From Sophora flavescens (lineage: Eukaryota > Streptophyta > Magnoliopsida > Fabales > Fabaceae), in contig CM061070.1 of assembly GCA_030762895.1 (NCBI GenBank), positions 98,908,759-98,972,758 of the forward strand: 64,000 nt of DNA. Direction: 5' to 3'. Positions 40,397 to 52,939 of this stretch are shown piece by piece. The notes below the pieces were generated by a model. That model was not told where the DNA came from, made no database searches, and saw only the letters and a program-made list of their open reading frames with translations. The position numbers and the translations under genes were made by a program. Position 1 is the stretch's first letter. Every line of letters begins with the position of its first letter.

Positions 40397-43039
40397 TTAA
40401 CGGATCGTGGAATTCATCTTGATAACCATCATGACATACAGTCGATCTCTTAAATCATAAAGAAATTTGAAGTAAGCGTGTCTCCATTTCCTTTTCAAGA
40501 AAATGGCACCACAAACTACCAAAAAGCCTGTCACAAATCCAGATTCTAAGCCAATATAGAACCATGACAAGAATTCAGATTTATCATTGTTTCCATCTAT
40601 AGGCTTTGTGTCTTTAGATTTATCATCATGAGAGCAATTTTTTGTCAAAGGAAGTCCACAAAGATCAGGATTGCCAATATAGCTGAGTGCACTAAATCCC
40701 TGAAGTTGTGTTCCTGATGGGATTTTGCCTGTGAAATTGTTGAATGAAAGGTTCAAGTAACTGAGGAAAGACAAATTGGACATGCTTTGTGGGATTTCGC
40801 CAGAAAGTTTGTTTGATGAAAAATCAAGGGACTCCAAGTTTTGCATGTTGCCAATCTCTTTTGGTATCCCTCCCATTAACTTGTTGTGGGACAAGTTCAA
40901 AGAATGCAATCCAGTGAGGCTAAACACTTGGGGTGGTATTGTTCCTGACAGATCATTACTTGAAAGATCAACTAAGCTCATGAAGTGCAGGTTTTGTCCA
41001 TATTTTGACCCTTGACCTTTTGTTACCAACTCAAGATTGTCTACAAGAACGTAGTAACTGTTACTCAATTCAAAGTAAAAGCTAAGCTTACTCAAGGTAG
41101 CATTATTGGAAATCAAAGCTGTCATATTATTTAGGCACTTGGGTATGTGTCCTGAGATTTTGTTATCTCCAAAATCCAAAATAATGAGGGAATACAAATG
41201 GCATATATGTGGTGGAATATTACCATTGAATTGATTGGACCTTAATTGGAGAACCTTTGCACTTTGAGCTATCCAGCTTGGTATATTTCCTGATAACTTG
41301 TTTTCACGAACATTAAGGATCAATAAGGAGTGGCAATTTTGAAGTGAGGAAGGTATCTCACCAAATAACTTGTTCTCTTGCAAATGCAGAGAGGTAAGAT
41401 TGGATAACAAGCCGATTGATTGGGGTATGTTGCCTGTCAGATTATTGGTTCCAAGGTTAATATGAACCAATGATTCCCGCTTCTTCCAGCAATTTGTAAG
41501 CCCTCCAGTTAGATGATTATTGGAGATGTCCAAGTACATCAAATTGGTTTTCATATTCATCATCTTATGATCACACAAGAAAGGAGAAATGGATCCTGAT
41601 AATGAGTTGTTTGACATATCAACAACAACCACATTTGATGATAATTGAGGGAGGCCACCTTTCATATCATTTGATGACAAAGTTATGAATGTAGAGTTCA
41701 ACAACACGTTTGACATGTCCCCATCTATAGAGTTGTCTTGTAAATCAAGAAACTCCATTCCAGATACAAAATTCCAAAACCTGTCTTGATCCTCAAATGA
41801 AACTTTAGAGTCATAAATAGTGAGATACTCAATAGATCTTTGTGTGTATATCCAAGCAGGAAGTTTAGGACCCACATGTCCAATAAGTAGTATTTGAAGT
41901 TGAAATGGAGGAATCCAGTGGGAGTCAAAATCGAAGGTTAATGTTGGTGAATAGATACCCAATACCTTTAACTTTGACAATTTGGCAAAGTTTCTCTCAG
42001 ACACCACTCCTGTCAATGGATTTTTGGTTATATCTAAATCAATTAACGATGATGCATTCCCCAAACTTATAGGAATAGATCCAGAAAACATGTTCCCTCG
42101 AAGTGCAAGTCGTTGTAGATGTTCAAGTTGGCCAAACCAATTTGGAATTGGCCCATCCAAGAGATTATTTGCCAACCACAAGGCCTCCAGGTATGGGAAA
42201 TATGGCAATGCCTTAGGAAGTTGGCCTCTTAAAGAATTTGAATCAAGGCTAATAGCCAAGATATCACAACTAAGATTGAATAACCATTTTGGTAAGTCTG
42301 GGCCAAATTTGTTATAGGAAAGATCAAGAAATTGAAGTGAAGTAAAATTAACAAATTGAAGAGAAGGACTCATGTCTTCAAGTTGACAACCATGCAACAA
42401 CAGAATTGAAAGTGATGGAAGCATAGTTACTAACTGAAACCAGTTAGTTACCTTGTGAAGCTTAATGTCACCAAGATTGAGAAATTCCAAGGAGGAAGTT
42501 TTGGAAAGCCATTGAAGATTATCAATGACAAGATCCTCATTTTTTGATAAATCAAGATATTGAAGAACTGAAGAGTTTACGCACTTAGATACAGATGGGT
42601 TGGGACAATTATATTTATAACTATCTATGGAATTAAAATGGATAGACAAGAAGTCATTGTTTTTCAAATCCAAGTGACTTAGAAATTCAAGCTCCAACAA
42701 GGATATAAGGTGGATAGAACCTGTGAGGCAGTGAGATTTATCCACTTTGTCATTGTAAGTTGGAAGAGTTGTGAAACATGGGAGACTGATCTTAATGACT
42801 CTGCTTGTGAAGTTGTCACACATCACTCCTGTCCATCCACAACAATCTGGTTCAGTGGACCATGTAGATAGCATGTTGGATGGATCAATGACTCCTTGTT
42901 TGAAGTTGAAGAGGCTTCTTTTGTCTTCCTCGTTGCAGCGGATCTTCAGGCTGCAAGTGCCTGTGTTGAGCATGATGCATGAGCATAGTAACCATGCAAA
43001 AATGATTGCATTTTGGGAGGGAAAGGTATCCATCATCAT
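40397..43039 (-). CDS. LRR receptor-like protein (EIX/Cf-type RLP), intact
   Basis: Plasma-membrane pattern-recognition or developmental receptor without a kinase domain. From the chosen start (M at 43039; 880 codons): signal peptide (AIIFAWLLCSCIMLNTGTCS), LRRNT_2 cap with paired cysteines (CNEEDKRSLFNFKQGVIDP and CCGWTGVMCD), then about 25-28 extracellular LRRs with LxxLxLxxNxLxGxIP repeats. A non-LRR island lies before the last repeats (YYVLVDNLELVTKGQGSKYG, followed by VDLSSNDLSGTIP), and a C-cap NPDLCGLPLTKNCS. An acidic juxtamembrane stretch, a TM helix with GLESGFVTGF (GxxxGxxxG) and a short basic tail follow. The reading frame opens 32 codons further up (43135), but that part does not look like a signal peptide. 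One exon, no frame breaks. Such RLPs act with SOBIR1 and BAK1 kinases; the ligand is unknown. Confidence 0.93.
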   Translation of the reverse strand: MMMDTFPSQNAIIFAWLLCSCIMLNTGTCSLKIRCNEEDKRSLFNFKQGVIDPSNMLSTWSTEPDCCGWTGVMCDNFTSRVIKISLPCFTTLPTYNDKVDKSHCLTGSIHLISLLELEFLSHLDLKNNDFLSIHFNSIDSYKYNCPNPSVSKCVNSSVLQYLDLSKNEDLVIDNLQWLSKTSSLEFLNLGDIKLHKVTNWFQLVTMLPSLSILLLHGCQLEDMSPSLQFVNFTSLQFLDLSYNKFGPDLPKWLFNLSCDILAISLDSNSLRGQLPKALPYFPYLEALWLANNLLDGPIPNWFGQLEHLQRLALRGNMFSGSIPISLGNASSLIDLDITKNPLTGVVSERNFAKLSKLKVLGIYSPTLTFDFDSHWIPPFQLQILLIGHVGPKLPAWIYTQRSIEYLTIYDSKVSFEDQDRFWNFVSGMEFLDLQDNSIDGDMSNVLLNSTFITLSSNDMKGGLPQLSSNVVVVDMSNNSLSGSISPFLCDHKMMNMKTNLMYLDISNNHLTGGLTNCWKKRESLVHINLGTNNLTGNIPQSIGLLSNLTSLHLQENKLFGEIPSSLQNCHSLLILNVRENKLSGNIPSWIAQSAKVLQLRSNQFNGNIPPHICHLYSLIILDFGDNKISGHIPKCLNNMTALISNNATLSKLSFYFELSNSYYVLVDNLELVTKGQGSKYGQNLHFMSLVDLSSNDLSGTIPPQVFSLTGLHSLNLSHNKLMGGIPKEIGNMQNLESLDFSSNKLSGEIPQSMSNLSFLSYLNLSFNNFTGKIPSGTQLQGFSALSYIGNPDLCGLPLTKNCSHDDKSKDTKPIDGNNDKSEFLSWFYIGLESGFVTGFLVVCGAIFLKRKWRHAYFKFLYDLRDRLYVMMVIKMNSTIR

Positions 43040-43206
43040 GCAACAAATTAACAAAGGGCTAGTGTTGGCTTGAGCTTGAAGGGACGAAATCCTATTCAGC
43101 ACTGCAATGGCATAAGACTGATACGTTGATCTCAATTGGTTTCCATTTTATTCAAATTCCCAATTTTGTGTGGGCCCTATTTTGAGTTTTCTAAGCTTCC
43201 AATCAC

Positions 43207-43218
43207 AGTATATATCCC
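43207..43218 (-). promoter_or_regulatory. Candidate TATA box of the RLP gene
   Basis: The minus strand reads GGGATATATACTG about 170 nt upstream of the chosen start. A W-box core TTGACT lies near 43307. Both are short motifs and only suggestive. Confidence 0.4.
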
Positions 43219-43219
43219 T

Positions 43220-45249
43220 ACATTTACGCACATTTGGCCAAACCAAAATTTCCAAATAACAAGCACTTGGGCCCCATCATGACTTTCAATGTCAAAAGAA
43301 TTACTTTGACTTTAAGCCCAGCAAATGGTGTTCACTCAATGTAAACGTGGTCTGTACGTGAAATGATCTTTCTATTATCTCCTTTTGTCTTTTTCTTTTT
43401 TAATTCAATTTTGCATCCTTTTATAATTACTAAAATTTCAAATATAATCTTATACTATCAATTTCCTACAACAAAACTTATTCTTGCATAATCTTATTAT
43501 TTAAATAAATATATTAAAATTTTTGGGTGTTATATTTTCTTCCCTTAAAAAATTTCGTCCCAGAAATTTCAACATCTTACATTTATAGAAAAAAATCATA
43601 ATAATACATAAACAAGCAAATAGAAAATAAATTGATTTACATATCTGAGTTAAGAAGCTCCGTTCCTTCCTATCTTTGCATAGTGGCCATGCTTTCCACA
43701 CTTGAAATATGCATTCCAATTTGAAGGACAATAATTATCCTAATGTGACTTTTCTTTATGTTAATAATCGAAAAATTGGCGGATGTTGGATGAAAGGACC
43801 GAATTTAAAATATTGAAAAAATAGAGGTTCAAATGTGGAAAAAAAATAGGGGCTAAAATCGCACCGAGCAATCGCACAAAAACAACTAATTATAATTAAT
43901 TTTTTATATTGAATAATTATTTGAAATTTAATAGGATGATGTTTTTCATTAATTTTATTTAAAAGAAATCAGATTTTTTTGGTGCTTAAAAGAAATCAGA
44001 TGCATGGACTGACTCTGCTAGTCAAGTCAATATACAAATTAATTATTTTTCTTTTTAAAAAAGAGTATATAGCCAAATTTATTCCTGAAAATGAATGCAT
44101 CCTCCAATTTAATAATTTATTATCAGGAGAAGGAAAAATCACAATTTGCTCTCTAAGAAGCTTAAATGTTAATTAAATTAGAGTAATGATATTTGAACAC
44201 AAAAATGGTATCCAATACCGTATAAAAATACTATTCAACACTTACTTATTATCTTCTTGTCTCTCATCACCTATTTCATCACTCCCAAAACATCTCATCA
44301 GTTATACAATGTCTATACATGGTGTCAAAATTTGTTTCCAAATATCATTATCGATTAAATTAATCCTTTTAAAAACAAACTTTAGGAACAACTTAATTCC
44401 TATCAAAGATTATTTCAATTTACATTTAATATTTTTGGAGATTAAATTAGCATTTTTTATTTCTTATAACTAAATTAGAGGTGCATTTTCCTTCGTGATA
44501 GTACTGGTCGAGGACCACCAGTTTTTTTCAATACACAAGAGCAAGGATTCAAATCCCTGACCACTTACTTAAGGTGCTTGAGTCCTTTACCACTCAGATC
44601 AACCACATGTTGATGTCGAGGACAACACTTTGACAATAATAATAATTTGTTTTTGATAAATAATAATAATTTGTAATATGAAAAAAATAGATACTATTAT
44701 TTATGTCAAATCAATTTGAAAGTGAAGAATTAGATCTAAGACTCTTTTGTTACAAATTAAAAAAAAAATCACATTCAATAATTTAGATTTTTTTTTTTAC
44801 AAAAATAGAAGCTATTTTATGTTAATTTATAATCATAAAAATTATTTTCTTTAAAAATCAACTTCTGCATGAAAAGAACGATGAAGATAAATTGATGACT
44901 TTATATCACCCTTAAAAGTAATTAATGATTTATTTCCAATAAACAATCATTAACAAATACATTTTCTTGATAAGAAATTTTCAAATAATAGAGATATTTC
45001 CTCCAATGTTTTAAGAATCGAATCAACAATTAAAACAGAGAGATTTTCGAATCACCAATCAATTGGTTTAATCGGTTCAAATAACGATCGAACATGATGA
45101 CTAATAAATATATAAAATAAATCATAGGTAAAAATCATAAGAAATTAATAAACAATAGCATTTAAGTTCAATGTCTCGTTTTCTTCAACAAAAAGTTCAA
45201 TGTCTCAAAATCACTTTCAGGTTGACAACAATGGCACAATGAACTCTTA
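43220..45249. other. RLP upstream region and AT-rich intergenic DNA
   Basis: No further gene supported. A short text with CAAGGATTCAAATCCCTGACC (44543-44565) resembles the tRNA B-box-like phrases often seen in transposon interiors. Poly-T and poly-A tracts are common (44755-44800). Confidence 0.4.
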
Positions 45250-45715
45250 GCTTTCGTTTCTTTGTATCACGTTGACAACCATCACAAAATGGGCCTCTCT
45301 TAAATGGATAAGGATAAGGATAAACTCTCAATACTCTTTCTACCGTCAAGATGGATATCCTCCCAAATCCAATGACCATAAACCCTCGTCACAAATTATC
45401 CAATATCACTTCTTTTTTTCAGATACTAGCTAGAATTAGAATGGTTACTGTATTCACGTCTTTATAATAAATATTGTTTGCATTTTATATCTCGAAATTC
45501 AAAATATTCGTTTACTTAAATGAATAATGACTTAATGTATAAGTTATATTTGAATCAGGAGTGTTGAAATAAATTTTGTTACATGTATTAAATAAATTGT
45601 TCATGCTAAAAACTAAAAAGGGAAACCTTTCGGATAATGATTCAGCCATGAGATAAATCTATTATATATACAAAGTTAAATGTTCTCAAGGAGAATTCTT
45701 TTCTCTGGAAAACGA
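45250..45715 (-). repeat. Third copy of the Helitron/MITE module
   Basis: Matches 30555-30990 and 31310-31730 (CACAAAATGGGCCTCTC, GTCAAGATGGATATCCTCC, AATATTGTTTGCATTTTATA). Here the hairpin in the Helitron-like end is deleted (TTAGAATGGTTACTGTATTC). It is cut at its right by the solo LTR. Confidence 0.65.
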
Positions 45716-46445
45716 CATGTTGTAACGTCCCCCCCCCCCCCACGGGGCATTACTACGTAACACATGCGGAATTTAAATTAAAGAGATAATTTGCTGGTTG
45801 CTTTCGAAAAATTTGTTTTCTCTTAAGTCAGAAAATTGGGGTATAAAATTTTCTTCTATAGGGATAACTCTGAAATCCATCATACATACATTTAAAACGT
45901 AAAGTCACGTTCATAACAAAGTTACCATGACATACAACATTTCTCTAAGTTTCCACTTTTGAAAGAAAAGTTCAAACTACAGATGGATGTATATAACACT
46001 ACATTCACCGACCTCTTTAGATATACAACCCAAATCAAACTCCTAAGCTGGTCATTCTATCAAATATTCATTGGAGAGACCCCCAATCAGAATACTTTCC
46101 CAACCTCTAACATTAGGTCTTCAAGTGACTTAGAAAGACTCATCTACAATATCGGTACTAGAGTACCAAGGTACTACAGCAAAACCCGAAGAGACCTGAT
46201 ATAACTATAAGAGTGAGGCACCTAAAATGGATATATCATACAACAACCATACACATGATACATACAACACCTTGGCAAATTAACATTATAAACATTGCTC
46301 ATAGGTAAACAACAAGTACTATTTCAAAGGGGTCTCATACCCAATCAATCAATTTTATAAAGATAATGCATGACACTTCTATCATCAGGCTCTATTCTTA
46401 ATCTCTGGAGATCCCAACTTCCTCCAAATGAGTTGATCAGGCTCG

Positions 46446-46640
46446 ATACACCGTCTCATTGGCTAGCTAAGCACAACGATAATACACCGTCTCATTGGCT
46501 AGCTAAGCACAACAATAATACACCGTCTCATTGGCCATTTAGGCACAACGATTATGCACACCGTTTCATTGTCCATTTAGGCACAACGATACACGTACAC
46601 CGTCTCATTGTCCAATTTAAGAACAACGATAATACACCGT
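46446..46640 (+). repeat. 36 bp minisatellite in the solo LTR
   Basis: About 5.5 units of ACACCGTCTCATTGGCTAGC plus TAAGCACAACGATAAT; later units drift to GTCCATTTAGGCACAAC. Confidence 0.9.
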
Positions 46641-46909
46641 CACATGATACCTTTCCTGTTAAGGTCTCACGTTAAAACCATGTCGGGCACGTCTGCCGTA
46701 AATGCAAATGTAAAACATTTAGTTCTCGATGTTTTCTTTGTGTTCGTTCTCATTCGTTGTCGAAGCTCAAAGGCTAGCGACTATTCATAAATTTCACCAT
46801 TTTGAAATTATCAACATCAACACGGGACACGCAGTCCGAGTGCTCAATCACAACACCTTAGACCGATGCACCAGTCCTAGGCTTGTGGTCGTAGAAAACA
46901 ACATTCACC

Positions 46910-47045
46910 TTTAACAACGTTCATCACAACGTGGTTAGGACACATGGTCCACAACAACGTGATTAGGACACACAGTCCACAACAACGTCATTAGGACACA
47001 CAGTCCACAATAACGTGATTAGGACACACAGTCCACAACAACGTG
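46910..47045 (+). repeat. 28 bp minisatellite in the solo LTR
   Basis: About 4.5 units of CAACGTGATTAGGACACACA plus GTCCACAA. Confidence 0.9.
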
Positions 47046-48924
47046 GCACGGATCAAGGATCAACGTGCATATTACAGAATACTAGAAGCGACGTCTCGCG
47101 AACTAGATTCAATTCACATGTGTTTACTTTTTCGCTCAGTGAGAATCAAATCCAAAACAAAACCTCTGTCACTTATCCAAGTAACCGGAACGTTTCCAAA
47201 TCATTTAGGAGAAAATCATTTTCCTTTGCAAAATCTTTTCTAAAACATTTAGGAATTTCGTTTGTATTTGAAATTCCTTGATGGAATAAAGTCAAATATT
47301 TTCAAGGGTTTTTCCTTCATAAAACACATAGTTCGAAAAAGGTTTTCTCTCGTACCAACTTTGGATCATAAAAAGGGTAGTTTCTATCGTCTTAAAAACA
47401 CTTCAACGTTTCTTTTCAAAATAAGAATATCATTTTCTTGAAGTAAACATTTTCAACAAGGAACTTTTATAAATGAAACCAATACTTTCAAAGTTCTATT
47501 CAAGGCTTATTAAGGCTTTTAATCCTTTATAATCATTGTGCACAGACTCAAGTCCGGCTTCTCAAACTTCGATCAACAGTAATATATTCTCAACGATAAT
47601 ATCACAGTTAACGATAGTTCATCACATATATATAATTCATAACACTTTAAAGCAAGTAATGTTCAACTTCAAGTAATAACCACAATAGTTCAAGTAAACA
47701 AGTTATTCAAGTATTGGCTCAATATCACAATAATATTCAAATCACTCAAGCAAACACATACACACATGCATATAGTCATTGAATATCCATAGGCAATCCC
47801 CTCTTACCTTCCGTGAAAGTAAGGAGATTAGATGCTTGGAGAGGTAAACCACGAACGTCCTTGTTTCCTCCGCGATGAAAGTCTAAGGTTATGAACACAA
47901 AATCACAAGTTAAAATCAAACAAGAACACTAAACCACAAGGTATAGGTTCGGCCAAGACTAGTTCTTAGGGTTAGATATTCCCAAAAATTATACAACTCA
48001 TGGATTTATGATTCTTAAGTGTTAGGAGTTCATAAACAATGATCTTTTAACAAAGTTGAATTAAAAATCCCACTAAGTACTTGACTTAGGGTTTCGGCCA
48101 AGCATAGATAAATAGGCTAGAAATTTCTAAACTTTCCAATCTCTTTAGGTTAGCATCCATACATAGTAAGGAGCTTGAAACCATGATCATTTAGGAAAAT
48201 GGAAAAATCAAATGTCTTAGACCATGAACTCTTAGGTTCAGCCTTAACAAGTTTGTGAGGTTAGAGATCTTTAAATCATCCAATTTTTTGGATATAGCAT
48301 CCTTTAACATGAAGGAGCTTTAATCCATAATCATCTTGGAAAACAAAACTTAAACACTGTTGCCTTAAAACTCATTGGTTTTGGTCTTTACATAAAGTAG
48401 GGTAAAAATATTTAAACTTTCCAATCTCTTAGACATAGCATCCTTTAACATAAGGGAGCCTTGGTCCATGATCATCTTGGAAAACAAAACTCAAATACAA
48501 ACTCATACATGCAAAGTTAAACAAAACCCACCAAAACCAAAAAGAATGGTTTCGGCCTCATCAAGAAAATAGGGTTAGAAATTTTTGTTTTACACAACCT
48601 TTTAGTATGTTGTAGTAGGAGTAAAAATAAGAACATAGAAATTGGTTTCAAGTCAAACGGAGTTTTCTACCATTTTTAAGAGATTTTAGAAGTTAAAACC
48701 ACATAAATGACATATGAAGAAAACTTTGAAATAAAAGATGAAACTTTGAAAAAGAACTACATAGAAGTATTAACCTTAACAAGATGAACAACTTTGATGA
48801 AGAACTTTAAGAGAAAAACTTGATAAAAAGATGAACTTTAGAAGAGAGAAGAAGAAGAAGAATAAATGTAGTAAGTGTAAGTGTGAGAAAATGGTGGAAA
48901 GTGATGAATGGTGGAAATGAAGGG

Positions 48925-48933
48925 TATTTATAG
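48925..48933 (-). promoter_or_regulatory. TATA box of the solo LTR
   Basis: The minus strand reads CTATAAATAC, followed by a CT-rich 5' leader-like region. Confidence 0.5.
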
Positions 48934-49513
48934 AGAATGAGGGAGAGTGGCACGGTTTTGGAGAGGAAGAAGAAAAGAAAGAAGGTGGGTTGCTTGTAGA
49001 GAGGATAAGGAGTTAAGGTGATGTGATGTGATTGGAGAAGATGAAAAAGTAAGATTTTGAAATTCACTTTTTCTTAGGTGTGTCATAGCCTTCACATCAA
49101 GTCACTCCATATCACTTCATCCTCTTGATACTCTGCTCCATTGCGTATCAGATGACTTCCCCAATCGTATTTCCCGACGATTTCACCCGGGAAATCCCTA
49201 AGATTTTGGCCCCGAACAAGATTTTTCAAAAAACTCCAAACCCACACAAAACATCATAAAAACACTAACCGTCTCGTTCACGAATTAAAATTTTGTCTCT
49301 AGCTCAGTAAACTTGTACTGGTAGTGAGAACCCAGATCGGTTTTCGTCTGAATTTTCGATCGAAAATTTTACTGTGACTTCATAAGATAAAACAACACAA
49401 GAAAATGATTTTATTTTAAATAAAATCATCCTCTGGATTTTATCAAAAATAAATACATTAAAGCATGTATTTACTGATAAAGAAGCATACGAAAAACAGG
49501 GTGTTACACGTGT

Positions 49514-51415
49514 CATCAAGCCTTATGTGTCAACACAGGAGCGTTTCAAGGAGGCATATTAATTCTAAAATTTCGTATGGACCTGTGAAGGCATTTAGTG
49601 CAATTATCTCCTCTTGAGCAAATTAATAATAGTTGAAATAGGAATAAGGCATTTCGTGTAATTAATAATAGATTAAATAGGAATAAGGCAATTAATTTGA
49701 ATGTCGGATTAAGACTCAAATTCAAATCAGTTGATACCAAATTTAAAATTTTCAAATTATTTTATTTTTTCAAAAAAATCTGAATTCAAATAAGAGTAAC
49801 TTCCCATCTAATAGACATAGCATTCAAATTCGAAAATGTTCAAATTAGAGTATTAATAGCAATCATTGAAGGCAAATTAATGGCACTAATATTCGAATCA
49901 ATTAATGGCATACAGTCAAGGTTGAGGAATGATCTAATGCTAATTTGGTATTTATAGAAACTTTTGAAAGCATCTACTCTCAATTTGTGCCAAAGAAAGG
50001 GGGAATTGTTTCCCAACTTTTAATTCAAAATATTTATTTATTCTTCAAATTTTCAAATAAATCATGGATATGCTCTCAAACCCGGACACCCAGTTGCAGA
50101 TGGCATTATCACCAACGTAGCGCAACCTTCCTCGTATGGATGGAATTTCTATTTCGATTATCCCTAGATATGTTCTATGGATCCTATAGTTCTAGTACGG
50201 AATCACCGTTCTCAGAATAAACCTTGGTTGTTTAATTTACCGTCAATGTACATCTTGACAAAGAATCCTCTGTTTCCTTGGCATTGTGGCAAGCTCTCAT
50301 TTTCGAATATTTCTTATCCTTATTCTCCCAAATAGTCATTCTAATTTTCCATTTTTCACAATGTCAGGTTTGGCATTCCAGAGGCTGCACCATTTTTAAC
50401 TGGGGTGATAGAATTTTTCTAAATAAAGGGTATGAACTCTCAACTCATATTTTGCAACTTTTCATCCTTCAACTTAATTGTTAGCTATAGCTTTCGATTT
50501 ATTCTTTCATGAAATGATATTTTTTGCCCCCATGAATTCCAGTGTGGTGCTATGTAAAATACTCAAGCATTTGTGTTGAATTCCAGTTTACTTTGGAAAG
50601 ATCTTGATGATAGGATGCATCAACTAATGAAAACTATATGAGAATTATAAATGGGTAATTATTCTAAGTATGCCCAACTGTTCTAAAGTATATAAATATT
50701 AGCCAACTGTTCCAATACGCCACAATTTCTGAGGATATTAGATTAATTATAGCTTCTTCTTCTTAGTTTTTTTTTATCATAGTGAATATGTATAGCAAAG
50801 CTACTATTTATCCAACGTCATTTTTGCCTCTTCAGGAACAAAGTTGCTATTCCTTTATTTTTAAATGTAGTTTACCTACCATTGGTTTTGCAACAATATT
50901 TCATGATGCTATTGGGCAAGTTGCAGTGATATGAAGAGACGAATCCAAGAGCATGGTCGCATCTCGAAACCAAGATGGAAAACCAAAATCATCATAATTT
51001 GTAACATTTAGAAATAAAGGTTTAGGGTTAAGTATGTGGTATTTTCCATTGCTGAGTATAATTTGCTTATTTTATAAAAAAAAAGATTATTTGCTTATGG
51101 GAAATACTTTTTTGTACGAAAGAGAATTAGTTAAACACGTGCGAATTCAACTTACCCTCCTTAAATACTTGCGTTTTATTATTTATTAATTTGCATGTTT
51201 TCAAATGTTGTCATTTTCTCAAATGTGATTGGTTGACGAAAAAAATAAAGCTTAACTTTCGCATTGTATAACACTACAGTGCCTTAAAAAAATATAAGGC
51301 AGAAGGATGCTAACAACTTTCTTGCCTACAAGCTAACCTTAAAGTTCACAATATAGAAGTGTAACACCAAGGTAGTAGGAAAAGAAATGGTTAATGCTAA
51401 TTTTTAAGGAAATTT
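49514..51415. other. Intergenic, no gene supported
   Basis: AT-rich. A 45 bp phrase (GAAATAGGAATAAGGCA, then TTAATAATAG) is duplicated at 49635-49720. A short ORF at 49945-50220 lies in less AT-rich sequence and shows no domain; it could be the remains of an older element. Confidence 0.4.
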
Positions 51416-51598
51416 TAAAATAAAAAAAATTTAACTTGCACGGAAAAAGACGATAAATAAATCAAATAAATTTTCTAAGACAAAATAAAAAGATTTCATA
51501 TGACTTCCAAGATCACTGGGAAGTATTTAACATTAGTGTTTAAATAATGATTAATCAGCTTGAAATGCAACCATTGCTTTAAAAACATACATATACAT

Positions 51599-51632
<34 letters not shown>

Positions 51633-51824
51633 GTTGGGAGCAACTCAAGTATGAGGAGTGTGTTATTATGAGAGATGAGATGAGTAAATCTAAACCTTTT
51701 TTAAGTGATCACATGACCACCAACAAATTTCTAATCCTGACCATCCATGTATGGTTTAATGGCCCAGATTTGTTCCTCTCACTCTCGCAATAAGACACTC
51801 CTCTCACACTACAAAAAAAAGGTC

Positions 51825-52290
51825 ATTTAGCGACCGAAAATAGCGACCGAATTTTTAGGTTGCTATTTGCGACCGAAATAGCGACCGATTGTAGGATCTA
51901 CATGAAACACTGGTTAGAGTTGATTCTGCGACCGCAATAGCGACCGAAATAGAGCGTAGCAGAGATATCGGTAGCTAAACAAAGGAGAGTAAAAGCCAGA
52001 AGTTTATGAATTGTTAGCGACCGAAATGGCGACCGAATTAAATGCGACGGTCAAAATTTGTTTATATTAGCGACCGATTTATATATCCGTCGCTAAATTT
52101 ATGAATTCACACTTTAAACTGTATTTATATTTGCGACCGATATTAATTCGGTCGCTAAAATGCGCTTTAAAAAATAAAATTGCGCGTGTTAGCGACCAAA
52201 AGTTAAATCGGTCGCTAAAATTACAAATTCAAATTAAGACTAACCAAATTAGCGATCGAATTAGCGACCAAATTAATTCGGTCGCTAAAA
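51825..52290 (+). repeat. CACTA left subterminal repeats
   Basis: About 18 copies of TAGCGACCGA or its complement TTCGGTCGCTA in both orientations, which in this superfamily are binding sites for the TnpA-type protein. Confidence 0.9.
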
Positions 52291-52329
52291 TCAAAACCCC
52301 TAAATCGCGAGCCCTTCCCCTTTCTTCCC

Positions 52330-52939
52330 CATTTCTCTCATTCCTTCTCTTTTCTTCTCTCTCCCTTGCACGCTCTGCTCCTCCACCGCCACCACGCGCG
52401 GTTTCGTGCTCCGGTCACCGCTGGCCACGCACCTCCGGTGAGTGATTCCACCTTCCCTCACTCTCTCTCACTCTCTCTTTACGATGTCTCTCTGTCTCTG
52501 TCTCTGTAGCGCACCTGAGCCGCCTCCCTTGAGCCACCACTGTCCGCAGCTCCGGTGACACCACCACCACCAAGGGTAAGCTACCTTGTCTTCTCTCCTC
52601 TTCCCTCTCTCTCTCTCTCTCTCTTTCTGATGTCTCTCTGTCTCTGTCTCTGTCTCTTTCTTTTGGACAGCTTCTATATAACTTCTAGGCTCATCTTGTT
52701 GAGCAATGGCAGCCACATAAGCTTTGTGTTTATTAGGGAAACTGTCATAGTCTATATATTTGGAAATGGGATATTCTATGTCAGTTTTTGATGCTGCCTG
52801 TAATGACATAAGGGTAGGATTGTTGGTAGTGCTATAACAGTAATAGTCCTTTAAATATGAAGGAGGCTGCCTTGTCCTAATTTCATTTCTTGTGGGTTGT
52901 TGGGTGGCCATTTGAGGCTCCCCTGGTTCAGGACCTCTG
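52330..52939 (+). other. CACTA leader region, CT-rich, no clear coding
   Basis: CT-rich tracts (52440-52520, 52590-52660) and short GC-rich, proline-coding pieces, each followed by a possible donor (CTCCGGTGAGTG, CAAGGGTAAGC). It resembles spliced 5' leader exons of the element gene, or a captured host leader. No protein is recognised. Confidence 0.4.

Larger units (their letters stand above)
45721..49508 (-). repeat. Solo LTR, 3.8 kb, Ty3/gypsy type
   Basis: On the minus strand it starts TGTAACACCCTG and ends GGGGACGTTACA, and is flanked by CATGT (45716-45720) and CGTGT (49509-49513), a 5 bp target duplication with one mismatch. There is no internal region, so recombination between LTRs is inferred. 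TATAAATA (minus, plus 48925-48933) with a CT-rich leader downstream marks a promoter. A conserved GGTAAGAGGGGATTGCC context (47796-47815 region) is shared with the block at 8.9-12.9 kb. Long LTRs are typical of Tat/Ogre/Retand relatives, but the lineage is not assigned. Confidence 0.8.

Noticed and set aside
42771..43073. Plus-strand ORFs opposite the RLP (also 41982-42317, 40776-41015)
   Set aside because: Antisense shadows of the LRR coding sequence.
44500..44640. tRNA-like phrase with GGATTCAAATCCC
   Set aside because: B-box-like only; no cloverleaf can be drawn and no A box at the right distance.
46446..47045. Short direct repeats resembling repeat-spacer DNA
   Set aside because: Units are contiguous and degenerate, inside an LTR; ordinary minisatellites.
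49945..50220. ORF in a less AT-rich stretch as a possible host exon
   Set aside because: No domain, no splice context, short; not supportable.
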